Shown here: piece by piece, positions 8,869 through 15,982 of the stretch
How positions within the stretch are numbered: the stretch's first letter is position 1
Layout of the letters: every line of letters starts with the position of its first letter
Source: Corallococcus sp. AS-1-6
GTDB taxonomy: Bacteria > Myxococcota > Myxococcia > Myxococcales > Myxococcaceae
Assembly (NCBI RefSeq): GCF_020037015.1
Contig: NZ_JAIQDE010000002.1
Coordinates: 558,001 to 622,000 of the forward strand
Direction of reading: 5' to 3'
DNA: 64,000 nucleotides
Notes under the pieces: generated by a model
What the model was told of the DNA's origin: nothing
Databases searched by the model: none
What the model saw: only the letters and a program-made list of their open reading frames with translations
Made by a program: the position numbers and the translations under genes

Positions 8869-9674
8869 AGTTCAGGAAGCTGGCGGTGCTGTTCGCGGCG
8901 TGCGGAGCCTTCGCCGCCTGCGGTGGTGGCGGGGGCAGCCTGCCGACGGGGAATGATCCGGGCACGCCCACGACGAACCCGGACGGCACGGTGGACCTGC
9001 CGGGCAACGCGGTGGACCCGGGCACGGGCGGAGGCACGAAGCCGGATCAGCAGGCGGAGGTGACGACGCTGTGGCCGCTGACCACGGGCTCCACCTGGAC
9101 CTACCGCATCACGGATGACGTGGAGGGCGTCTTCGACAAGGTGGTGACGGTGCAGGGCCCGGAGACGGTGCCGGGCACGACGATGACGGCCGTGAAGGTG
9201 CACAGCCGGCAGGACCGCACGAAGTCCGGCACGGTCTACGAAGAGAACTCCTGGCAACTGGAGCTGACCAACGGCCTGGTGGTGCGCCTGCGCGAGGAGG
9301 ACGTCACGGACGGCCTGGCCACGAAGGCAACGACCTGGTCCCCGGCGATGATGAAGTCCCTGGCGGCGACCCCGGCCTCCGTGCCCTGGGAGCACCAGGA
9401 CAATGTGCGCGAGCTGATCACCTACGCGGCGGGCGGAACGGAGGGCAAGGACCCGAAGTACGTCTGGAAGGTGCTGGAGAAGGACGTGACGGTGACGACG
9501 CCCGCGGGCACGTTCACCAACGCCATCAAGGTCCAGCGCGACAAGCTGAACAAGAGCGGCGAGGTGAAGGAAGAGAAGCAGCGCCTGTACTGGCTGGTCC
9601 CCGGCGTGGGCAAGGTCCGCGAGGACGGGGAACGCCTGGAGGAACTGGTGTCCTACGACGTGAAGAAGCCGTAG
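8865..9674 (+). CDS. lipoprotein, last gene of the VTC/DUF4956 operon
   Basis: 269 residues. A lipoprotein signal (MKFRKLAVLFAACGAFAAC) gives a lipidated Cys at 19 or 13. A Gly/Pro/Thr-rich linker follows to about residue 65. The mature domain is strand-rich, with Trp and Tyr spaced as in periplasmic lipocalin-like or DUF-type lipoproteins (LTTGSTWTYRITD and TPAGTFTNAIKVQ). The start overlaps the DUF4956 stop as ATGA, tying it firmly to the operon. I do not recognise the family; a periplasmic or outer-membrane accessory role is inferred from position. Confidence 0.75.
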   Translation: MKFRKLAVLFAACGAFAACGGGGGSLPTGNDPGTPTTNPDGTVDLPGNAVDPGTGGGTKPDQQAEVTTLWPLTTGSTWTYRITDDVEGVFDKVVTVQGPETVPGTTMTAVKVHSRQDRTKSGTVYEENSWQLELTNGLVVRLREEDVTDGLATKATTWSPAMMKSLAATPASVPWEHQDNVRELITYAAGGTEGKDPKYVWKVLEKDVTVTTPAGTFTNAIKVQRDKLNKSGEVKEEKQRLYWLVPGVGKVREDGERLEELVSYDVKKP

Positions 9675-9929
9675 GCCGCTGATTCAAATGGATGGAATTG
9701 AGGCCCGGGTTGGCGCGAAGGATGCGCTAACGCGGGCTTTCTCTATTCAAGCCCCAGACTCAACGATCTCACCCGCCTCATCTACTCTCGCTGGAATGAC
9801 TCTTCCAACCCCTCGCATAAACTCCTCCCAAAGATTCGAAACCCTCCTCATCCGCAGACTCCCGTTCCCCCCCCAGGGCGCCGACACCGGGCAAGCGTCA
9901 ATCAGATCTCCAGCCTCATCCGCGGCGGC
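9675..9929. other. non-coding or decayed stretch after the operon
   Basis: 255 bases with no convincing gene. On the minus strand the frame of the small gene at 9930-10115 continues past its TGA for about 60 codons (AADEAGDLIDACPVSAPW, then NLWEEFMRGV) to a stop near 9760. It could be a read-through remnant or chance. A run of eight C (9867-9874) interrupts it. Base composition is already AT-richer than the operon to the left. Confidence 0.3.
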
Positions 9930-10115
9930 TCACCGACGAATCCATGGCTCAAGAAGGCGATTGAACTCCTCATCAGAAGAACTGCCACGACTCTCCCGCC
10001 ACCAAGCGACCGCCTCAAGCAAGGCCCGAAGTGGGATTTGAGGGAAAGCCCTCTTAAAACAGGTCACAATGACACCCTGCAATAAGCGTTCACCCGTAAG
10101 CCGTTCAAGACTCAA
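9930..10115 (-). CDS. small hypothetical protein beside a decayed gene
   Basis: 61 residues from a TTG start, six bases after the stop of the frameshifted gene 5' of it. The sequence looks protein-like rather than random (SLERLTGERLLQGVIVTC, LRALLEAVAWWRESRG, EEFNRLLEPWIRR) and would fold as helices. Size and position downstream of a possible effector resemble an immunity gene, but no family is recognised. It may itself be a fragment, since no ATG is available upstream before a TAG at 10122-10124. Codon use is less GC-biased than in the core genes. Confidence 0.35.
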   Translation of the reverse strand: MSLERLTGERLLQGVIVTCFKRAFPQIPLRALLEAVAWWRESRGSSSDEEFNRLLEPWIRR

Positions 10116-10121
10116 TGCAAT

Positions 10122-10830
10122 CTAAACCGGGGGCCTCCCAAGACTCTCCAATCGAATCACCTCAACAATCCGCCCATCAATCACTGCCGAGCCCCCCCAT
10201 GATTGTGACCAAATAAATACCAGTCAACCTAAACTCAGCAGAACAATTCCCTACCGACACACATCCCGCAAATACCTTCAGCTTCGCTGCGACCTCCGGG
10301 GCATATCCTTCAGCCATTGCCGCAATTAAATTATCATTTTTTCACTGATCCTTCCACCACCCATCCAGGCACCATCAATATCATCACACCCAGAAGCATC
10401 TAACACCTCACTAAACACCCCTCCCTCCGGAGGGGCTAAATCCAATGTCCTCTCAATATACAAACCAAGCATTCCATCACCCAACAACTCACTCATCACG
10501 CCTTCTCCGTCAGGACCAGAGCAATCGCAATAAGTGTCTCCACGCCCAAGCAACGGACGTTCACCACTGCCACCTACCCCTGGAGCATCTGAACCCATCA
10601 GCATCGGCCGCGATGAGTTCGCCAAGTTCTCTGTCTCATCCAGCGCGCCCATGGCTCTTGGCGAAACGCCGGCATGAGCCAACGCGGGAGCATTTGGCGT
10701 TACAGCGGGGAAGTTGTCGACCAGGGTTTTGGCACCAGTAGCAATCTCCCACGCTTCGATCAGCCCTCGCGCCGCTCCTTGCAGCGCCTCAACACAGTCA
10801 CCAGTGCCTTTGTCGTCCGGCCCTCGTGAG
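10122..10830 (-). pseudogene. frameshifted gene, truncated at its 5' side near an IS630 remnant
   Basis: A minus-strand frame runs from the IS boundary (GPDDKGTGDCVEALQGAARG, then LIEAWEIATGAK) to a TAA at 10326-10328. Protein-like sequence then continues in a second frame (DNLIAAMAEGYAPEVAAKLK, then CSAEFRLTGIYLVTIMGG). It returns to the first frame (AVIDGRIVEVIRLESLGRPP) and ends with TAG at 10122-10124. The two breaks fall exactly in an A6 run (about 10336-10341) and a G7 run (10191-10197 on this strand), so single-base indels or sequencing errors explain both. No start is visible. The product is unrecognised; the C-terminal 45 residues look like beta strands. The region is clearly AT-richer than its surroundings. 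Confidence 0.5.
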
Positions 10831-11335
10831 GCGGCAGGCTCTCGCCCATCCGGGGCAAGGTGGCCAGCGAGCTCAAGCGGCTGGTGGCCCAGAAGCCGGA
10901 CGCGACGGTGCGCGAGCTGATGGCCGAGTTGACGGCCCGCACCGGCGTGGCGACCAGTCGGCCTTCGATGCAGAGGGCCATGTATCGACTGGGCTTCTCA
11001 CACAAATCTTCGTGCGTTTCGTCCGCCAGCGGAATTGCCCGTGGCTCCGTCTTGGTGACGTGGTGCTGATGGACAACCTCGGGGCGCACAAGGCGTCGGG
11101 TGTCCGTCAGGCGATTGAAGCTGTCGGCGCCTGCGTCGTGTACTTGCCCACCTACAGCCCAGACTTCAATCCCATCGAGTTGTGGTGGGTAGACCTGAAG
11201 CGCCAACTGCGGCGGCTCGCACCTCGGGCCATTGAGGACCTGGCACGGACGGTGAGGCAGTTACGCGCGACCACTCCGCTCGCAAAGCTCGCGGCTTGGT
11301 TCCGCCACTGCCTATCCTTCCTTCCGCTCAATTGA
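10790..11335 (+). mobile_element. IS630-type transposase remnant, internally deleted
   Basis: The N-terminal part reads VASELKRLVAQKPDATVREL and RPSMQRAMYRLGFSHK, the helix-turn-helix half of an IS630 transposase. Near 11000 the frame changes and the sequence jumps to LRLGDVVLMDNLGAHK, then VYLPTYSPDFNPIELWW, the second catalytic Asp and the terminal Glu region of the DDE domain. The middle, including the first catalytic Asp, is missing: about 165 codons remain of about 340. A TGA also lies in frame at 10826-10828. The element is therefore dead. Terminal inverted repeats could not be found by eye. The left limit is approximate. Confidence 0.75.
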
Positions 11336-11347
11336 TCCCCACGTTAG

Positions 11348-11533
11348 GCCTACGCCTCCAGGAAGAACCGGAGCGGGCTTCGCCTGCGCGGCATTGCCGC
11401 CCGCATCGCACGTCCGGGCGTCGAGTCCAAGGAGAGGCTGGGACGCGACCGCTGGGTGGTGGAGCGCACCTTGGCGTGGAAGAACCAATTGCTCCTACGT
11501 CACCTCTGTCCTGGCCATTGTCAGGAGCTGTAA
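11348..11533 (+). mobile_element. IS5-type transposase 3' fragment
   Basis: A 61-codon frame opens after a TAG and reads LRLRGIAARIARPGVESKER, then LGRDRWVVERTLAWKNQ. This is the well-known C-terminal catalytic-Glu region of IS5-family transposases (RW-VVERT-W). After that point it diverges from the expected sequence and stops at TAA 11531-11533. The whole N-terminal part is absent. It lies directly behind the IS630 remnant, so this spot has taken several insertions. Confidence 0.7.
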
Positions 11534-11853
11534 ACTCCCGGCTTCCCGCAGTGCGCAGCGAGTCCTCTTCAATAAAGCTGGACTCGCCGCGCGCCCCCCG
11601 GGACGAAGGCGAACGTCACAACCCCGTCGTCATCGTCGTAATGAATCGCTACAGGGAAGGACACCGGTCGCATTGGGAGCCCCCCTGCTCGGGACATCAC
11701 CTCCCACCTCCCTACACGCTCGGCGCAATGCCTCAAGAGGTGCAGAAGCACCTTGCACAGGAACACCTGCCGTCGGACCGCGTGAAGGCCCACTCCACGC
11801 GTTTGACGCAGACCTGCTGTCCTCTCCGCAAGCCGGACAGGCGGGCGCGGCGC
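11534..11853. other. intergenic stretch with no confident gene
   Basis: 320 bases between IS remnants and the zinc-ribbon gene. A 34-codon minus-strand frame (11569-11673) starts MRPVSFPVAIHYDDDDG and ends VPGGARRVQLY. It faintly resembles the first strands of a HicB-type antitoxin but is too short to claim. Nothing else coding is seen. Confidence 0.3.
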
Positions 11854-12051
11854 TCAGGCCCGCGCGGTGTCGTCGTACGACACGCGCAGGCCGTCGTACG
11901 TCACGGTGATGAACGGGCGGCCCATCCAGCCGCAGTGCCGACAGACCGCGTTCGGACCGGTCGCGGTGACCCGCACCGGCAGGTCCGACTCGCACACGGG
12001 GCACCCGGCGGGCAGGGTGTACTCACGGGTCTGGGAGTGGACTTCGTTCAT
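11854..12051 (-). CDS. small zinc-ribbon protein
   Basis: 65 residues with two CxxC knuckles, C17-PVC20 and C37-RHC40, separated by 16 residues: a zinc ribbon. The C-terminal half (RPFITVTYDGLRVSYDDT) is strand-forming. No signal or membrane segment is present. Such small ribbons often bind nucleic acid or act as adaptors, but no specific family is recognised. The ATG at 12051 has no strong ribosome-binding site. It lies alone between the IS remnants and the divergent metallophosphoesterase. Confidence 0.7.
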   Translation of the reverse strand: MNEVHSQTREYTLPAGCPVCESDLPVRVTATGPNAVCRHCGWMGRPFITVTYDGLRVSYDDTARA

Positions 12052-12258
12052 GTATTCAGGGGTAACGCAGCGTCCGGACGCCGCAAGGCGCCGCCCTGCG
12101 CCGCCTTCCCTGAAACATGCGTTGCAGGCCTGTCCGTCTGTCGTTCCGCCACACCAGGGGCTCGTTCGCCTGCCTACCCCTGCGCGGCTGATTTCCGGAT
12201 GAGGGTTGAACGATGAACGGTTGCGCCCCGGTCCCGAATGTCTCGGGCCGGAGGATTC

Positions 12259-13941
12259 ATGGACCGGACGAAGTCTCTTTCGCTCGCTGCCCTGGCTGCC
12301 CTGTCCGTCGGGGGCTTTGCCTCGTGTGACGCGCTCGCCCTGCCGCGTGATCCCTACCTTCAGAAGGTGGGCCCTGACACCGCCACCGTGGCGTTCCGCT
12401 TGTCGGCGAACTGCTCCAACGCCCTGGTGCGCTACGGCGCCGGCAACACCAGCCAGACCGCCAGGTCCACGGCCGCCGCGAAGATCCACGCCGTGGTCCT
12501 CACCGGCCTGTCTCCCGCCACCTCCTATACGTATTCAGTGGATGGCTGCGGCGAGACGACCCCGGCGAAGACGTTCAGCACCGCCCCCGTGCCCGGCACC
12601 CGGCGCGTGCACTTCGCGGCGGTGGGCGACTTCGGCACCGGCGGCAGCGATCAGAAGAAGGTCGCCGCCTCCATGCTCACCAACAAGCCGGAGCTCTTCG
12701 TCGCCCTGGGTGACAACGCCTACGCGTCCGGCACCGAGACCGAGTTCCAGAACAACCTCTTCACCCCCATGGCCGCCCTGCTCTCGCAGGTGCCCATGTT
12801 CGCCACGCCCGGCAATCACGAGTACGTGACCAACGAGGCCCAGCCCTACCTGGACAACCTCTACCTGCCCACCAACAACGCGGAGGGCTCGGAGCGCTAC
12901 TACTCGTTCGACTGGGGACACGTGCACTTCGTGTCCATCGACTCGAACTGCGCGGTGGGCCTGGCGTCGTCTTCCAAGTGCACGCTCGCCGCGCAGAAGG
13001 CGTTCGTGGAGAAGGACCTGGCCGCCACGACACAGCCGTGGAAGGTCGTCTTCTTCCACCACCCGTCCTGGTCCAGCGGTGAGCACGGCTCGCAGCTCAC
13101 CATGCGCCGCCAGTTCGGTCCGCTGTTCGAGAAGTATGGCGTGGACCTGGTCCTCACCGGGCATGACCACGACTACGAGCGCAGCAAGCCCATGCTCGGT
13201 GACGCCGAGGCCGGCAAGAACGAGGCGGGCATCCCGTACCTCGTCGTTGGCGGCGGCGGCGCCACCCTGCGCACGTTCGCCACGTCTCGCCCCTCCTGGA
13301 GCGTCATCCGCGATGACGCGGCCCACGGCTTCCTCGACGTGGACGTCGTGGAGGGGAACCTCACCGCGAAGCTCGTGAAGACGGACGGCGGCGTCCTCGA
13401 CACGTTCACCCTCTCCAAGACGCTGCCCGCGCGGCCCGAGCAGCCCCAGGGCACGCTGAACGTCGCCGTCGACAGCGGCAGCGGCGCCGCGCCCCACACA
13501 GCCTCGTTCACCGCGACGGCCCCCCAATCCGGCGCAACCATCACCTGGGACTTCGGTGACGGCGCCACCGCCGAAGGCCCCCAGGCCCAGCACGTCTTCG
13601 CCAGGGCAGGCACCTACACCGTGACGGCCACGGCCACCGTCCAGGGCGCCGCCCCGCTGACGACCACCACCGTCGTCACCGTGACGGCCAGCGGAACGAC
13701 CGAGCCCGGGACCGACCCCGGCACCGGCTCCGGGTCCGGGGAGGACCCCGGCACCACGCCGTCCGACCCCGACCCTCGCCCCGAGATCCCGGCAACGCCC
13801 ACGACGCCGGGCGTCACGCCGGGGGATGGAAATGACTCGAACGGGGGCGGAGGCTGCGCCGCCGGCCCGTCCGCCGCCCTGATTCCCGCCGCCGCGGCCC
13901 TCGTCGCGGGGCTTGTGCGCCGCCGTCGCCGCGACCGCTGA
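12259..13941 (+). CDS. secreted metallophosphoesterase with PKD domain and MYXO-CTERM anchor
   Basis: 560 residues. The signal peptide is followed by a fibronectin-like N-terminal domain (about 27-110), as in purple acid phosphatases. The catalytic domain has the dimetal motifs GDFG (123-126), GDNAY (151-155), GNHEY (185-189), FFHHPSWSSG and GHDHDYER. A PKD domain follows (WDFGDGATAEG). After a Pro/Gly/Asp/Thr linker, the end is GGGGCAAG, a hydrophobic helix and RRRRRDR, a MYXO-CTERM sorting signal. It should release phosphate from extracellular esters while held at the cell surface. GGAGG lies just before the ATG at 12259, which favours this start over ATG 12238. Confidence 0.92.
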   Translation: MDRTKSLSLAALAALSVGGFASCDALALPRDPYLQKVGPDTATVAFRLSANCSNALVRYGAGNTSQTARSTAAAKIHAVVLTGLSPATSYTYSVDGCGETTPAKTFSTAPVPGTRRVHFAAVGDFGTGGSDQKKVAASMLTNKPELFVALGDNAYASGTETEFQNNLFTPMAALLSQVPMFATPGNHEYVTNEAQPYLDNLYLPTNNAEGSERYYSFDWGHVHFVSIDSNCAVGLASSSKCTLAAQKAFVEKDLAATTQPWKVVFFHHPSWSSGEHGSQLTMRRQFGPLFEKYGVDLVLTGHDHDYERSKPMLGDAEAGKNEAGIPYLVVGGGGATLRTFATSRPSWSVIRDDAAHGFLDVDVVEGNLTAKLVKTDGGVLDTFTLSKTLPARPEQPQGTLNVAVDSGSGAAPHTASFTATAPQSGATITWDFGDGATAEGPQAQHVFARAGTYTVTATATVQGAAPLTTTTVVTVTASGTTEPGTDPGTGSGSGEDPGTTPSDPDPRPEIPATPTTPGVTPGDGNDSNGGGGCAAGPSAALIPAAAALVAGLVRRRRRDR

Positions 13942-13963
13942 GCCCCCCGGAGGCGGACCGCAA

Positions 13964-14305
13964 AAACCTGTCCGACAGTCGGACAGGTTTGGGCCAACCA
14001 CGGCCCCCGCCCGGGGCTGGGCTACGGCTCCGCCCCCTGAAGCTTGTCCGACTGTCGGACAGGTTCTGGACCACCGCGGCCCCCGCCCGGGGCTGGGCTA
14101 CGGCTCCGCCCGTGAAGCCTGTCCGACTGTCGGACAGGTTCTGGACCACCGCGACCCCGGCCCGCGCCTCGGGTCACGGCCCCAGCCAGGTCGCTCGAAC
14201 TTGTCCGTCTGTCGGACAGGTTCCGGGCCATCGCGGCCCCCCCTTGCCCGAGGCCGCTGTCCCAGCCGGATCGCTCGAACGTGTCCGACTGTCGGACAGG
14301 TTTTG
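13964..14305. repeat. array of five palindromic hairpin repeats
   Basis: Five near-identical palindromes TGTCCGAC-N-GTCGGACA, centred at 13977, 14053, 14128, 14210 and 14290, so 75-82 bp apart. The first is a perfect 27-bp inverted repeat (13964-13990); the fourth has one stem mismatch. The bases between them are also related: GCGGCCCCCGCCCGGGGCTG recurs between early copies and TCGCTCGAAC precedes copies 4 and 5. The whole is therefore a direct-repeat array, each unit with a hairpin. It fills the 515-bp gap between the phosphoesterase and the RNA methyltransferase. It resembles REP-type elements. Function is unknown; termination or mRNA stability is possible. Confidence 0.85.
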
Positions 14306-14456
14306 CCCTTCCGGGGTGGGGGCGGAGGGGCCTCGGAGGCCCGGCCCCGAAGCGGCTCCCGGGCGCCTCTGGCCGGCCCCTTCAGCGCCTTCCGGGGGCG
14401 TCTTTTGCGTTCCCTGCTTGTCAACGCCACCCGGGGATGCAAAGGCCTCTTGCGAC

Positions 14457-15947
14457 ATGGCCACGACTCGTAAGCCTGGACCTTCCCGCGGTGGCGCCCC
14501 CAAGTCTGGCGGGCCCCGTACGTCCCGCCCTGGCGCGCCGAAGAAGCGCAAGGACGCCGGTGGACGCGCCGACAAACCGAAGCTCAGCCGCGCCCAGCAT
14601 GAACGCGCGCGCCCCAACCCCAACCGCCCCCTTCGCGAGGACCTGGTCCTCCAGGCGTGTCTGGAGGCCTACGGCGGCGTGCGCCGCGAGGGCCGCCTGT
14701 CCGACCGCGCCCTGGAGTTCGTCCTGCGCCGCAAGACGGCCCTGTACTCCACCGAGCGCCGCGCCGTGGCCGAGCGGGTCTATGCCCTGCTGCGCCGCCA
14801 GCGCACCGTGGACTTCCTCCTGGAGAAGTCACACCGGAAGTTCGACGCGCTGGACGGCACGCGCCAGGACGTCATGCGGCTCGCCGCGTCCCGCATCCTC
14901 CACGGCGAGGACCCCACCTACGTCGCGCGCTCCAGCGGGCTCACCGGCCCGGACGTGTCCGTGCTCGACCGGCTGCCGGACGCCGCCGCGGAGCTGGACG
15001 CCCTGCCGGAAGCGAAGCGCTTCCCCATCGCCGCGTCGCTGCCGGACTTCCTCGCGGACCGCTTCCGCGCCGTCTTCGGCAAGGACGCCGCGCGCGCCGC
15101 CGAGGCCATGAACGAGCGCGCCCCGCTCATCGTCCGCGCCAACACCCTCAAGGGCGACCGCGCCCAGCTCCAGGACCGCCTGGCCGCGGAGGACGTGGAG
15201 TCCACGAAGCCCACCGCCCTGTCCCCCCTCGGCCTCGTCATGGAGACGCGGCTCAACCTCTTCTCCCTCCAGGACTTCAAGGACGGCGGGTTCGAGATCC
15301 AGGACGAGGGCAGCCAGTTGCTGGGCATGCTCGTGGACGCGCCGCCCACCCGCGTGGTGGACGCGTGCGCGGGCGCGGGCGGCAAGACGTTGCAGTTGGC
15401 CGCGCAGATGAAGAACCGCGGCGACCTGCACGCCCTGGACGTGGACGAGGGCCGCATGGAGGACCTGCGCAAGCGCGCGCGCCGCGCCGGCGTGCACAAC
15501 GTGCGCACGCAGCTCATCCCCCACGAGGGCCCGGAGGCGGACGCCGCGCTCACGCCGCTCAAGGGCCAGGCGGACCGCGTGCTGGTGGACGCGCCGTGCA
15601 GCGGCACCGGCACCTTCCGCCGCAAGCCGGACGCGAGATACCGCCTCACGCCGGAGGACCTGGAGATGCACGTGGGCCGGCAGAAGGCCCTGCTCGCGCG
15701 CTTCGCCATGCTGGTGAAGCCCGGCGGCCGGCTCATCTACGGCACGTGCAGCGTGCTGCGCGAGGAGAACGAGGACGTGGTGGAGGACTTCCTCGCCAAG
15801 CACCCCGACTTCAGCGTGCGCCCCGTGGCGGAGGTGCTGGGCGCGGAGCTGGGCGGGAAGCTCGGCCCCGGCCCTTACCTGCGGCTCGCCCCGCACACCC
15901 ACGGCACCGACGGCTTCTTCGGCGCCGTGCTCGTCAAGGCGAAGTAA
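14457..15947 (+). CDS. RsmB/NOL1-NOP2-Sun family RNA (cytosine-5) methyltransferase
   Basis: 496 residues. A very basic, disordered N-terminus (about 55 residues of Lys/Arg/Pro/Gly) precedes a NusB-like helical region (about 60-190) and the SAM-binding methyltransferase domain. Motifs seen are VVDACAGAGGKTLQLAA (SAM), LHALDVDEGR, VLVDAPCSGTGTFRRKPD and YGTCSVLREENE. The two cysteines of PCSG and GTCS are the release and nucleophile residues of m5C RNA methyltransferases. The target is probably 16S rRNA, as for RsmB (C967), but other m5C sites are possible. The ATG at 14457 comes soon after the palindrome array. Confidence 0.9.
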   Translation: MATTRKPGPSRGGAPKSGGPRTSRPGAPKKRKDAGGRADKPKLSRAQHERARPNPNRPLREDLVLQACLEAYGGVRREGRLSDRALEFVLRRKTALYSTERRAVAERVYALLRRQRTVDFLLEKSHRKFDALDGTRQDVMRLAASRILHGEDPTYVARSSGLTGPDVSVLDRLPDAAAELDALPEAKRFPIAASLPDFLADRFRAVFGKDAARAAEAMNERAPLIVRANTLKGDRAQLQDRLAAEDVESTKPTALSPLGLVMETRLNLFSLQDFKDGGFEIQDEGSQLLGMLVDAPPTRVVDACAGAGGKTLQLAAQMKNRGDLHALDVDEGRMEDLRKRARRAGVHNVRTQLIPHEGPEADAALTPLKGQADRVLVDAPCSGTGTFRRKPDARYRLTPEDLEMHVGRQKALLARFAMLVKPGGRLIYGTCSVLREENEDVVEDFLAKHPDFSVRPVAEVLGAELGGKLGPGPYLRLAPHTHGTDGFFGAVLVKAK

Positions 15948-15982
15948 CCCCGCCGTCCCCCAGGCAGAAAGGCCCTCCGTCC

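Noticed and set aside
10728-10746. Sigma-54 promoter-like TTGGCAC...GCAAT
   Set aside because: The GG and GC elements are 8 bases apart instead of 10, and no gene starts downstream.
11569-11673. HicB-like antitoxin fragment on the minus strand
   Set aside because: Only 34 codons, weak similarity by eye and no HicA partner; mentioned in the intergenic entry only.
13964-14305. CRISPR array
   Set aside because: Spacing is regular, but the bases between palindromes are themselves related rather than unique, units are 75-82 bp, and no cas gene is near.
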